A stretch of 64,000 nt of DNA from Mastigias papua (GCA_964019165.1 OZ025286.1:11444188-11508187), one strand, 5' to 3'. Positions 12,380 to 22,688 are shown, numbered from the stretch's first letter. The notes: a model not told the origin generated them from the sequence alone. Numbers and translations: made by a program.

Positions 12380-13132
12380 ATGGCGGGCGGTGCAAAGAAA
12401 ACAAGAAACTTAGAAGCCTATCAGGCATACTTCGACGAAAAATTTTCAGAGATAAAGGAAATTATGGCGACGAAGGACTGCATTGAGAAACTCCATAATA
12501 CCATTAAAGATCAAAATGAGAAAATTCAAATTCTGGAGGCGAAGATCGCTATTATGGAGAGGCACATTTCTGTACTGCAAAACAATACTGATGAGAATGA
12601 ACAGTATAGCCGTAGACTGTGTTTGCGAATAAATGGAATTCCCCCTGTACCAGAAGGCGATAATGAGTCCAGCGAGAGCTGTTTAGAATAAGTCAAAAAT
12701 GTTTTTAACGAATTAGGTGTTGACATTCCTGATGTCGTAATTGACCGCGCTCATAGGATTGGTCGCCCAAGAATTGTGAAGGGGAAACGAGTTCATCAGG
12801 TAATAGTGAGATTCACAACCTGGAGACACAGAACCTTGGTTTACAGGGCCAGGAAGAACTGTGCCAAGTACAAGATAAAGTTGGACTTGACAAAAAAGAA
12901 AGTCGAAACAATTGAGAGAATAAGTCAACTCCTTAAAAGAAAGAAGCTCGGCTTTGCTTTTGCAGACGTCAACTGCCGTTTATGCGTGAGGATTGGCGAG
13001 GAGTTTCGTCACATAAATAGTGAAGATGAGTTGCATGATATCATCAGAGAATATGATGAAAGAAGTGACAGAGGCGATGATGCTAATGATGACTATATTG
13101 TTGGTGGAGGAAATGAGGCTAACTCTGGATAA
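12380..13132 (+). pseudogene. LINE ORF1 (coiled coil plus RRM-like), one nonsense codon
   Basis: The frame opens at ATG 12380 and would run to 13132 (about 250 codons), but TAA at 12689-12691 breaks it; the same frame resumes without loss of register. The first part is a heptad-like coiled coil (residues about 30-75, EKIQILEAKIAIMERHISVL), then a conserved SRRLCLRINGIP block. After the stop come DRAHRIGRPR and VIVRF-x-RHRTLVYRARK, typical of LINE ORF1 RNA-binding proteins with an RRM-like core and a basic C-terminal domain. The protein binds element RNA and acts as a chaperone in ribonucleoprotein particles. The single change suggests recent inactivation or a polymorphism; a sequencing error is possible. 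Confidence 0.8.
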
Positions 13133-13777
13133 GTACCTTTGTTTAGAGACCCTTTATACGAACCCTTTTTTTTTGTGTTATTCTTTAAAACTGATGATGG
13201 CAATCATGGACATTTTTCACTGATTTATTTTATAGTTAAACTAGATTAAGTGTTTCTTTTTCTTTTATTTTTCTCCCTTTTTGAATTAGTTTTTTTTTGG
13301 TTTTTCACTATGTTCCCTATTCCTACCCCACCTCTAGGGCAGCTTACCAACAAACAAAATTAATTTATAGCAAAAATTTCCATTCACTTTAGCCTCTTTA
13401 TTTGTTTTATTGACTCCCAGATGGAGATTTGTGAGTGATCTTGAAGATTTGGCCTATTGCTTGTTCTTGTTGGTGAGCTCCTTGTTAGCCTATCCTTCTA
13501 CATGAATTCGATTTTCAGCCTTTTCCAAAACGCTCAAAGGAAATTGTTGATATTTCCTCGAAAAGTCCTTCGAAGTTTCCTTCCGCTTACACGTTTGGTT
13601 CCCCAGGATCTCTGGTCGTGCGGAAAATCTGACTTGTCGCTTGCCTTGTTGCTTTTTTTTGTTGTTTGATTTGTATTTTGTCATAATGTTTTTCAATAAA
13701 TGTTTTTGTTTCAGCTGCTATTTTTTTGCAATCAAAATGGACTTTGAGGGCTGCCAAGGAGATTATGCAGTCATCGT

Positions 13778-16700
13778 ATGCCCATAGGAATCAATGAATG
13801 GCGTGCAGGGATTGCGCTTAGATTCAGATTGGTCCCAGTGGTCACCAAATTCCTTCCTATTGAAAGCATACTTGTCACAGTGCTTTGCTCCTTTGCCTAT
13901 TTGTACCTGCTCACTTGGCTATCAATACTAACTCTTCCGCTGTCACTCATGATTGATTCTTTGCTGAATATTCTTCCACGGTATCTTTCCATAGGGCTGG
14001 GCACCCAGGGAATACATCGTATTTACGTGCAAATAACCAGTTATGCAATAACTACCGTATATTTTGTAATATACCTGCTGCTGCATATTTCTAACACGAG
14101 ATTTATATCAATAGTGAATTCTAATTGTCTAGTAAAAACAGTTTCGGAAATTTTTCCTCACTTGTTGTATGCATTGTTGCTAGGTGTAGTAAATGACTCA
14201 ATCTACCTATTCCCTTTAGACATACTTCTACTCCTCGCAGGAGATATTGAATTGAATCCAGGTCCTCAAACTGAAAACTGCCTACGATTGTTTCATTGGA
14301 ACTTGAACGGCATCTGCGCAAGAAATGGTGTAAAAATTCCTCTCATTGAGGCCTATAATTCTCTTTACAAATACGATGTATTCGCTGTATCGGAATCCAT
14401 GTTGGATAGTACAGTGCGAGATGAGGAGATCTCCATCGAAGGTTTTAGCAAAGAGATGTTTCGCTATGATCACCCAAGAGATTCCAAAGTTGGGGGTGTC
14501 TGCATGTATTTTAGAGAGGGTCTGCCAATTCAACGTAGGAAGGATCTCGAACTATTACAGGAAATAATCGTAGCTGATATAAAAATAGGGCGAAAGAAAA
14601 TATCTACAGTTACTGTTTATCGCAGCCCTAGCCAAAACAGTGAACAATTTGAAGTGTTCATAGATAAACTGCAGATGATATTAACTCGTCTTAGGCAGGA
14701 GAAACCAACTGCATTGATCATAACGGGGGATTTCAACAGTAGGTCTTCTCAATGGTGGGAGGGAGATAATGACTTTCCAGAAGGAACTGCTTTGGAGGAG
14801 TTTATAGAGACAAACAACTTATACCAGTTAATAAATGAGCCCACAAATATACGTTGTGAAAGCATGTCTTGTATCAATCTTATTATAACTGACCAGCCAA
14901 ATCTTTTTGTTGAATCTGGAGTTCACCCTTCCTTGGATGATCATTGTCAACATCAGCTTATTCATGGCAAGTTGAACTTGTCTACCCCTGCCCCACCACC
15001 CTATAAGAGGACTATGTGGGATTACGCAAAAGCGGACACCCAGTCAATTAGGGACAGAATTAATGGGATCGATTGGGAATCGCGGCTTATGGGTTTTGGT
15101 CCTAATGAGATGAGCGAAGTCTTCACGGAAACAATTTATTCAATTCTGTCTTCTTACATACCAAATAAAGTTGTTAAATGTAATGACAAGGATGCCCCAT
15201 GGGTGACAGCGGAAGTAAAAACAGCAATAAGGCGAAAACATAGGGTTTACAAAAAGTTTTTACAGCGTGGTAGAAGGCAAGAGGACTGGATCAGAGTTAA
15301 GGACGTTCGGAAAGAAACATCAAAAATAATTATTGATGCTAAAGAAAAATATTACCTAAAGTTAGGAAGAAAATTGTCCGATCCCAACAAGGGTATCAAA
15401 ACATATTGGACTGCCCTAAACAAATTAATGAATAAGAAGAGCATTGCGGGAATTCCTCCAATTCTAGAAAATGGAATCCTAGTTACCAATGCAGACATTA
15501 AGGCCAACATTTTGAATGATTTTTTTGTACAACAATGTTCCGAAATATCAACCGGCAGCACAATTCCCAACTTTTTGCCTCCGTGCAATTCATCTTTAAC
15601 GGAGGTTGCCATTAACAGGGGGAAAGTTTTACGACTAATCCGGGCACTTGATTCCAAAAAAGCTGGTGGTTGTGACAACATATCTGTTCACATGATTAAG
15701 ATATGCGATGACTCAATAGTTGAGCCCCTATGTTTAATCTTCGAAAAATCTTTGGAGACGGGAACGTTCCCTTCTGTCTGGAAGAAGACTAATATAATTC
15801 CTGTCCACAAAAAAGACAGCAGGCAGAACAAAATGAACTATAGGCCTATCTCACTCCTCCCTACCTTTGGGAAGATATTTGAAAAAGTAATCTTTGATGA
15901 AATTTATAAATACCTCTGTGAGAATCGACTTCTAGCTCAACAACAATCAGGCTTTCGCCCGGGAGACTCTACTATCAATCAATTGTTATCTATAACTCAC
16001 AACATCTACAAAGCATTTGAAGCTTGTCCTACCCTTGAAACTAGAGCCGTTTTTCTTGATCTTTCTAAAGCGTTTGACAGGGTTTGGCACAATGGCCTTT
16101 TGTACAAATTAAAATGCAATGGTATAAAGGGGAACGTCCTTGCTTTGATCCAGAACTACTTAGCTAATCGTAAACAGCGAGTTGTTTTGAATGGCAAAAG
16201 CTCGAAATGGGCACCGATATGTGCTGGTGTGCCTCAGGGCTCTGTCCTAGGTCCACTGTTTTTTCTTGTCTATATTAATGATCTAGTTGAGAATGTGACC
16301 TGTGATGTCAAAATGTTTGCGGATGATACTTCTCTCTTCTCGGTTGTAGAAGATGAAAGAAGATCTGCTGATGAGCTCAATGCTGATCTTGACAGGGTGC
16401 GATTATGGGCCTGGCAATGGAAAATGCAGTTTAATGTAAATAAGACTGAAGAGGTTGTTTTCTCTTGCAAAAAAAGCAAACCGTTTCATCCTCACCTTTT
16501 GCTAGGCAATGACGAAGTTGAGAGAAAATCTGAGCACAAGCATCTTGGAATGCAGCTTGACTCTGAACTGAATTTTCTTAGTCATATTAAAGAGGCTATT
16601 GGCAAGGCTAGAAGGGGCATAGGGATGATAAGATTCCTGTCTAAGTATGTAGCTAGGGATGTGCTAGACAAAATATACAAATTGTATGTGAGACCTCACT

Positions 16701-17512
16701 TAGACTATGGAGACATCATTTATCACAAATATGACCCAGAAATGCGTCTAACATTTACGCAAAGGCTCGAACAGACACAATATTCTGCAGCCTTAGCTGT
16801 TGCTGGAGCTTGGAGAGGTACAAATAGGCAAAGATTGTATGAAGAATTAGGATGGGAAAGTTTGTATCACAGAAGATGGTACAGAAGGCTTTGCCATTTC
16901 TTTAACCTAGTGAAATCACAATCGCCAAGTTACCTTTTTGATGAAATCCCTCCCGAACGTCAACTGAACTACAGTCTTAGACACCATCGTGATTATGAAG
17001 TACATGTTGCTAGAACCAATCGCTTTTCTAATTCTTATTTTCATAATACTCTGTTTGAGTGGAATTTGTTTGGGGAAGAGCTCAAAACTTCAATATCCCT
17101 TTCTCAGTTTAAGAACAAGTTATTAAAAATCATAAGACCGGAGGGAAATTCTGTCTACAATATTTCTGATATTGAAGGTGTGAGATTACTCACAAAGTTG
17201 CGTTTAAAGTTTAGTATGCTGAATGAACATAAATTTAGACACAACTTTGATAGTCTTACTCCATTTTGTGCTTGTGGTAATGACTTGGAAGACAGCGAGC
17301 ACTTTCTCCTGCACTGCCCCCAGTTTGATGTGATGCGGCAAGATCTCCTTGGACGGCTCTCTGAAATTCCTGGTTTTAAAATCAATCTAGAAGATAAACC
17401 TTTGTGTGACTTGCTTCTGTTCGGAGACTCTAAAAATAGTGGCATTATCAATCGAATAATCCTTGAAGCAACAATTTCCTTCATCAAAACCACGAAAAGT
17501 TTTTCAGATTGA
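13778..17512 (+). CDS. LINE ORF2 polyprotein: 2A-like peptide, APE endonuclease, reverse transcriptase
   Basis: An intact 1244-residue frame. Residues 1-150 are strongly hydrophobic, with three or four membrane-like segments (about 30-58, 90-105, 125-152), and are followed by GDIELNPGP at 155-163, a 2A ribosome-skipping motif. The endonuclease follows: FHWNLNG near 170, catalytic E206 (VSES), D318 and N320 (TGDFNS), and H389 (LDDH). The reverse transcriptase carries SGFRPGDST near 724, FLDLSKAFDRVWH near 760, GVPQGSVLGP near 815 and the catalytic FADD at 847-850. A Cys/His motif (CACG-x8-HFLLHC) lies at about 1162-1180. The protein nicks DNA and primes reverse transcription. Skipping at G162/P163 would release the hydrophobic leader from the enzyme. 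The frame starts at the first ATG after upstream stops. Confidence 0.93.
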   Translation: MPIGINEWRAGIALRFRLVPVVTKFLPIESILVTVLCSFAYLYLLTWLSILTLPLSLMIDSLLNILPRYLSIGLGTQGIHRIYVQITSYAITTVYFVIYLLLHISNTRFISIVNSNCLVKTVSEIFPHLLYALLLGVVNDSIYLFPLDILLLLAGDIELNPGPQTENCLRLFHWNLNGICARNGVKIPLIEAYNSLYKYDVFAVSESMLDSTVRDEEISIEGFSKEMFRYDHPRDSKVGGVCMYFREGLPIQRRKDLELLQEIIVADIKIGRKKISTVTVYRSPSQNSEQFEVFIDKLQMILTRLRQEKPTALIITGDFNSRSSQWWEGDNDFPEGTALEEFIETNNLYQLINEPTNIRCESMSCINLIITDQPNLFVESGVHPSLDDHCQHQLIHGKLNLSTPAPPPYKRTMWDYAKADTQSIRDRINGIDWESRLMGFGPNEMSEVFTETIYSILSSYIPNKVVKCNDKDAPWVTAEVKTAIRRKHRVYKKFLQRGRRQEDWIRVKDVRKETSKIIIDAKEKYYLKLGRKLSDPNKGIKTYWTALNKLMNKKSIAGIPPILENGILVTNADIKANILNDFFVQQCSEISTGSTIPNFLPPCNSSLTEVAINRGKVLRLIRALDSKKAGGCDNISVHMIKICDDSIVEPLCLIFEKSLETGTFPSVWKKTNIIPVHKKDSRQNKMNYRPISLLPTFGKIFEKVIFDEIYKYLCENRLLAQQQSGFRPGDSTINQLLSITHNIYKAFEACPTLETRAVFLDLSKAFDRVWHNGLLYKLKCNGIKGNVLALIQNYLANRKQRVVLNGKSSKWAPICAGVPQGSVLGPLFFLVYINDLVENVTCDVKMFADDTSLFSVVEDERRSADELNADLDRVRLWAWQWKMQFNVNKTEEVVFSCKKSKPFHPHLLLGNDEVERKSEHKHLGMQLDSELNFLSHIKEAIGKARRGIGMIRFLSKYVARDVLDKIYKLYVRPHLDYGDIIYHKYDPEMRLTFTQRLEQTQYSAALAVAGAWRGTNRQRLYEELGWESLYHRRWYRRLCHFFNLVKSQSPSYLFDEIPPERQLNYSLRHHRDYEVHVARTNRFSNSYFHNTLFEWNLFGEELKTSISLSQFKNKLLKIIRPEGNSVYNISDIEGVRLLTKLRLKFSMLNEHKFRHNFDSLTPFCACGNDLEDSEHFLLHCPQFDVMRQDLLGRLSEIPGFKINLEDKPLCDLLLFGDSKNSGIINRIILEATISFIKTTKSFSD
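14240..14266 (+). other. 2A-like ribosome-skipping peptide motif in LINE ORF2
   Basis: Codons 155-163 of ORF2 read GDIELNPGP, preceded by LLLLA. This meets the D-(V/I)-E-x-N-P-G-P consensus exactly. In this class of peptides the ribosome skips the glycine-proline bond (here G162/P163) and continues, giving two proteins from one frame. 2A-like peptides are known near the N terminus of APE-type LINE ORF2s in some invertebrates. Confidence 0.9.
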
Positions 17513-18030
17513 ACTTAAGCACTAAACAGCAGCAACCTTTTTTTTTTTTTCTTTTTGTTTTTGTATTTTTTTTTGTTTACTTGTAGTAATTGTAACGGGT
17601 GTCTTGTAAAGAAGTACTGCCATTTACACTGTTTGATAGCAGAAATGCTCATTACCGTACGCCCTTTCGGCGGGGCGGTGCGTGCTGGGTGATTAATTTC
17701 GTTGCCTGGTGCGCGCCGTTTTGTTCCAAGGCGTTTTTTTCCATGATTTTTTTTTATGGGTGCCATTTCCAGTAAGGTGGTGACCATATCCAGTGAGGTG
17801 GTGGAGGTCTTCTTTCTGAGATGCCCGTTCCAGTTGTTTTTCCTGCTTTGTTAGTAAATTATTTGTACATATATTTTGAAATTATTATAAGTGGCTGTCG
17901 CAGTTGGAACTCGCTGACATCATGTCCTTTTAAGCTATGGCAGCCATAGAATATTTGCATTGATTAGTTGTAGTTTCAGGATTTTATGTGATAAAAAAAA
18001 AAAAACAAAAAAAAAAAGAAAATTTTTACT

Positions 18031-18385
18031 CTCTTCTTTTCGGACAAAAAGCATATATTTAGTGGGCGGGCAAGGACGGGCAAAATTTTTCAACTGGGGG
18101 CACTTCCCCCCCATGCCCCCCTGGCTTCGTGCTTGGAGTAGAATACAAGGTCTTTGAATTTAATCTCTTGGTTTACGGGTTTTAACCATTAGTCATATCT
18201 CAAAAAAATTTTCCATTTATTCAAACCATTAAAGAATTGAAAAGAATATAAAAGTACTGAAAGACTCATTATGCTACACCAAATCCTTAATGTGTTGAAC
18301 ATAAGATAATATCGACATTAGTGAATGTTATACAAGGTCAAAAGGACTGAAGGTACAACTTCCCTAGTGTTGGATTAACTTATAG
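18031..18385. other. intergenic with a decayed G/C-tract repeat
   Basis: The stretch at 18060-18130 (GGGCGGGCAAGGACGGGC, then CCCCCCATGCCCCCCTGGC) resembles the end of a decayed DNA transposon, but no partner end is visible. Confidence 0.3.
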
Positions 18386-20019
18386 CAGGGGCGGATCCAG
18401 CCTAAAATCTGACTGAGGTCCAAATACTTGGAGGGGTGGGGTCAAAGTGTGCTAAGAAAATTTTAAGACCACGCCCTTTTATACAGCAAGCAACCACCCA
18501 TTTAGTCAAAATTGCTGATAAACATTAAGGAGAAACCTAATGGCTTCCTGTCCCCATAATGCTAAGATGTGTACTATTTTCTCAAGGTAGAGGTATTAAG
18601 GGGTGCTACCCATTTGTTGTTACAGGGTTTGAACAAATACAAAATTGCATAAACAGTCAAAGTTAAGGCCTTAAAAGCACTTAAAAATCAATTGAAATAC
18701 TGAATATATGCATAGAATAGATAATGAAGCAGAAATTATTATATCACAACTGTGGAAATCATACAGATTTCTGGAAAATTATTGTTTTCCATTTTGCAGG
18801 CAATCATTCATATGGTGGCAAAGTTTTCTTTAGATACAGGTTTCCCTAGATGATCTGTAATGCTCTATAGGAGAATGAAAATTCTTTCCCAACTGGTGGT
18901 TATGTAACCTCTCTCCTATAGATATAATTTTTCTAAAATGGTTATCTATTCTGTAATACATCCTGTAATAAGTCTCTAAGTCTGCAGGGTTATGTTGATG
19001 GCATGAGTATATGTGGTCCCAGAAACGGGCGTGACAGGGTATTGAAAGGTGCCAGTGCTTGGAAAAATTCCTTAATTTGAAAATTTTCCAGTCACCATAA
19101 TCATAATAATGAAGTAAAAATTGTTCATAAGGGCATGCTCTTCGATGCAGAAGTTTCAGTGTGAGCAAACGACAGATAAAAGCAAAAACACCGGCTTTAA
19201 TTGATAGGCCTAAAAGTAATGTGCATCCAAATACACTCCTGAGACTAGGTGCACACTCAGACGTCTGGCCTTTTGCTCATGCAGACTCGAAATCCCATCG
19301 ATAAAGGCCATACTCAACTCTGCAGACTGGTCCTTAGCAAAGCTCTCTGTGACATCTCAATCTCTATGACTCAATGGCAAGCCCAAAAGCCCAGTCTGTC
19401 TTTGAAGTAACCAAGCATTCCTAATGTTATTTCATGAAACCCCATCAGGTAACCCTGTCTATGAATCTTGATGGAAGCAGATACAGTTGGTAAACGTGCA
19501 CTAAAGGTCGCCATATTAAAATTCAATACTGTAGTGAATTGAAACAGAATGTGCCTAAACAAAGATGACTTCCAAACAATCGTAGACCAATCAACGAATT
19601 CTTACCTACTGACTTATTGTTTCTGATAGATTTCATTTCCGAGTTCCACCATTGTGTCTGACTAGGTTCCATCCGAGTTCCAAATCGAAAATCTATTGTC
19701 TATTTCTGATCATTTCCGATGCCCAAGGATTTTATTTCCGAGTTCTGTGAGTTCCCAAGGATTGTCCACCGCAGATACAAATCATGACAGTGCTCCGCAT
19801 AGCTAATAATAATTTCAAAGTGTATGCGAGAGAACTGGGAGAGAGAAATAATAACGTTTTTCACTGTCATTGAATTAAATCATGTAACTTTTTGGAAACT
19901 TCATTGTAACCCATAATATATTTAGCTAACTTTGACTTGAATGTAATGAACTATCACTTTATTTTGCAAAATCTGACTGAGTTCTGGGCAGCAGGGAACT
20001 CGGTCTGGATCCGCCACTG
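18386..20019. mobile_element. hAT-type non-autonomous element, 1.6 kb
   Basis: The left end CAGGGGCGGATCCAG (18386-18400) is mirrored at the right end as CTGGATCCGCCACTG (20005-20019), one mismatch over 15 bases. Just inside both ends lies AAAATCTGACTGAG, but in the same orientation on both sides, so it is a subterminal direct repeat. CAGGGGCGGATC-type ends are characteristic of hAT elements. No clear 8-bp duplication remains. Open frames inside (18830-19168 and 19371-19562, minus) do not resemble transposase. Confidence 0.55.
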
Positions 20020-20780
20020 AATAGTGTACGTCGACGAAGAGGATAGTGTACACTTCCTCTTTCAAATAGATTTCCTACGCTTTTAAAATCCTGTCTTAGT
20101 AAATCAAACACCCTGGCTGCCAAGCCAAAAGGAAACAGCTCAAAGTCGTCAGAGGCGGATCCAATGTGCCTTCCGTACCTTACGGAAGGCAGTCATGTTT
20201 TCTCAAACTGGAATAAGTTGCCTTGGTGTTCGGAACAATATGAATCAATTCGTTCTTTCTATACCCACATCTAACATTGAATCCCTGTGTACCTTCGTAA
20301 TGATTGATCAATCTTCCTTTGTCTTTTGTTGCCTTCATCGATTTGCCTCGTATTCAAGGTAAGAGAAATGATCAATGATGTCATGGGGAATGAGTTTGTT
20401 GTGAGATTTTGTTGTGAGGTCTCCGCCATCTTGATTTCTGAAAGATGGTAAATGCGCAGGCGCGCATTGCCGCCATCTTGATCAAACAGAAGGCTTCGCG
20501 TGCTTGTGCTGGCAAGACGTTGGGAGTTTCCTTGGCTTAAGGAAAGTGATTTTTAGTTCTGTTTGATTGCTTGTACTACTGTGTACGTTTAACTAGTGTA
20601 CTACTGTGTATGTAACTAGTTAAAATACTGTGAACTAACTGATTCGTTCAGTTAGTTGATTTTGTACTATTTAGTACGTTAGACTAGTAGGCCTATACAA
20701 CTGTGTATATTACTAGTTGTTCTACTGAGAACGTTTATCACTTGTTTATTGTACATTACTGTTGTACAAGTAGTTTGTAG
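20020..20780. promoter_or_regulatory. possible promoter region with two YY1-type motifs
   Basis: CCGCCATCTTGA occurs at 20423-20434 and GCCGCCATCTTG at 20469-20480, both matching the YY1 core (complement AAGATGGCGG). YY1 sites lie near transcription starts of housekeeping genes and some LINEs. The sequence between and after is GC-richer than its surroundings (GCGCAGGCGCGC). From about 20580 a run of short ACTAGT/ACTACTGTGTA-like repeats follows. No coding exon is identified downstream. A further GCGGATCC at about 20156 may be another hAT-type end. Confidence 0.3.
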
Positions 20781-21159
20781 GGCGGATGTGCAGTTTAGGG
20801 TAACAGCCAAATCGCGTTAAATTCTATATGAAATTACTCGTTACGATGAAGAGAGTCGAAACAAACGATAAAAAGTGCGGTTCTGCTTACCAATTACTTA
20901 TTTAGCCTTATTTTTCACTCGATCAACATTGAACTCCCTTTGTCAATTAAGAAACTTCCGCTCATTCTACAACTAACGCTAACGCTAACCCTGACCCTTT
21001 CCCTGCACAAAACCCTAACCCTGACCCTAACCCAAACCCAAAGTAATTGGTAAGTAGAACCGCACTTTTTATCGTTTGTTTCGACTCTCCTCATCGTAAG
21101 GAGTAATTTCGTATAGAATTTAACGCGATTTGGCTGTTACCCTAAACTGCACATCCGCC
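20781..21159. mobile_element. MITE with long inverted repeats and telomere-like core
   Basis: About 120 bp at the left (20781-20902) is repeated inverted at the right (21041-21159) with few mismatches, starting GGCGGATGTGCAGTTTAGGG and ending with its complement. The flanks share GTTTGT (20773-20778 and 21160-21165), a possible target duplication if one or two bases at the left junction are added. The unpaired centre holds the degenerate telomere-like tract. Transcripts would fold into a long hairpin. Confidence 0.8.
20971..21040 (+). repeat. interstitial telomere-like CCCTAA-type tract
   Basis: The centre of the MITE reads AACGCTAACCCTGACCCT followed by CCCTAACCCTGACCCTAACC, a degenerate form of the animal telomere repeat (CCCTAA)n. 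About ten units with substitutions. Its symmetric position inside an inverted-repeat element argues that it travels with the transposon and does not mark a chromosome fusion. Confidence 0.7.
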
Positions 21160-21477
21160 GTTTGTCGTGATAGTTTGTAATTGCTACTGCTACGGAACTG
21201 TCAGGGACAGTTTGTAGGTGGTGAAGGTGGTGACTAGGGGAGGTTGGAGGTCACCTCTATTAGTTATTTTTTTAGTTTTAGTTTTATTATAAAATTACAC
21301 TGATAATTTTTCTACAGATTTATAATCATAAATCGTTTTCGTTCAACGTGTATGCAAGTTTGATAATATATGCGGTGCAAGTGTTGTGCGGCAGATCACA
21401 TAAATTATCTAGCTGACAGCGCAGCTTTTCATAATAGATTTTGAGACCGATTTTGGTTTTATTGTTCCACGGAGGGG

Positions 21478-22107
21478 TTGTGCGGCAGATCAGGATTAAC
21501 CAAAGAATCAGCCCCTGATTATACAATGGTTCCAATCCCTCACCTTCATCAGACTCATTACTCTCTTCGTAAGCGGGATGTCGTAGGGCGAATAATAGCA
21601 AGGACAGAAAAATTCAAATCTAGCTTTTATCCTTACTGTCTACGTGAATGGAACGATATTGAACCAGAACTCAGACTTGCATCGTCTGTCGCTATTTTTA
21701 AGAAGAAGATTTTGTCAATCATCCGCCCCCCTGCAAACCCTGTCTTCGGAATTCATGACCCTATAGGTTTGTCTTTTCTTACTCAAATTAGAGTTGGCTT
21801 AAGCAAATTAAACTTCCACAAATTCAAACACAATTTTGCGGATACTGTTAACCCAATGTGCCCTTCGAATGATGGCATTGAGGATGCGGAGCACTTTTTG
21901 TTGCTTTGCCCTTCTTTTGATGCTCAACGACGAGATCTTCTCGCTGGAGTCTTTGATGTATTGCGACCATATGGACATAGTAATCTATCAAACAAGGTCC
22001 TAACTCAGCTCTTATTGTATGGCGATGAAAATTTTTCTTACGACCTCAATAAAACTATTCTCAACTTGACTTTACAGTTCATCCACAAAACTGGTCGATT
22101 TGAGTAA
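21478..22107 (+). pseudogene. LINE ORF2 C-terminal fragment
   Basis: An open frame of about 209 codons that begins without an ATG (TTG). It aligns with the C terminus of the 12-18 kb ORF2: shared features are an SLR-x-R-D block, KKKILSIIRPPANPVFGI, and the Cys-His region MCPSNDGIEDAEHFLLLC ending in LLLYGDENFS. The first Cys pair of the motif is altered (C-P-S instead of C-A-C-G). There is no endonuclease or polymerase, so it is non-functional. The terminal TAA is at 22105-22107. Confidence 0.85.
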
Positions 22108-22577
22108 AGTTATTTCTAACAAAGATTGTATATCACGTAACCAAAAAGTCCCCGTCCGTTTTTGTTTGTCTCTTTTCGTTTGTAGGTTAGTCTCATATTG
22201 GACGTCAGATTGAACGGTGGTTCATGTTTACATACTATAAGAAACTCCAAGAAACTCCAAGAAAAGTTTTCTTCATTAGTTTCATTTACCCTTGCCATCA
22301 CTTTGATCTGACGTCTAATATGAAGCAGACCTAAGTATCGAATTGTTCTTATTATCCGTAGTGTTGTTTCTAGCTCTTTAGTTTCAGTTATTTAAGTAGT
22401 TTTTTCTTTTTTGTCTTTTATCTATGTTAATCCCCTTGGGGTAGACATGGCCTTTTGCTCCCCTGGGGTGTTCGTCCCAGTAGTATTGTAAAGTAATTAT
22501 TGTAAGTATTGTAGACCGTAAATATGTATTGTAGTATTTTATTGGAATATAAAAAAAAAAAAAAAAAAAAAAAAAAA
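21478..22577 (+). mobile_element. 5'-truncated LINE related to the 12-18 kb element
   Basis: The segment consists of the last about 200 codons of a LINE ORF2, a 3' UTR and a 27-base poly(A) (22551-22577). The protein is clearly related to, but diverged from, the C terminus of the 12-18 kb ORF2, so it is a different subfamily. The 5' break is near 21480-21540; 5' truncation is the usual result of incomplete reverse transcription. Confidence 0.8.
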
Positions 22578-22590
22578 GACAAAGGATATC

Positions 22591-22688
22591 TGCCTTACAA
22601 CTGCCTTACAACTGCCGCACAACTGCCGCACAACTGCCGCACAACTGCCGCACAACTGCCGCACAACTGCCGCACAACTGCCGCACAA
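22591..22688. repeat. 11-bp tandem repeat next to LINE poly(A)
   Basis: Nine head-to-tail units, two TGCCTTACAAC then seven TGCCGCACAAC (the last one base short). It starts 13 bases after the LINE poly(A) tail. The later units are identical. Confidence 0.95.

Larger units (their letters stand above)
12341..18017 (+). mobile_element. near full-length 2A-bearing LINE (Jockey/CR1-group)
   Basis: About 5.7 kb with the order short 5' leader, ORF1, a 645-bp spacer, ORF2 and a 3' UTR ending in an A-rich tail at 17992-18017. A candidate target-site duplication flanks it: GAAAATTTTAACT at 12328-12340 and GAAAATTTTTACT at 18018-18030, 12 of 13 bases matching, though in an AT-rich context. ORF2 has an APE-type endonuclease, a reverse transcriptase and a C-terminal Cys/His motif, the layout of the CR1/L2/Daphne/Crack part of the Jockey group. 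ORF2 is uninterrupted, so the insertion is recent. ORF1 has one stop codon, so this copy would need ORF1 in trans. Confidence 0.85.

Noticed and set aside
15352..15681. Minus-strand open frames within the LINE ORF2
   Set aside because: Shadows of the intact ORF2 with no independent features.
18830..19168. 112-codon minus-strand frame inside the hAT-type element
   Set aside because: Does not show transposase motifs; probably chance within a non-autonomous element.
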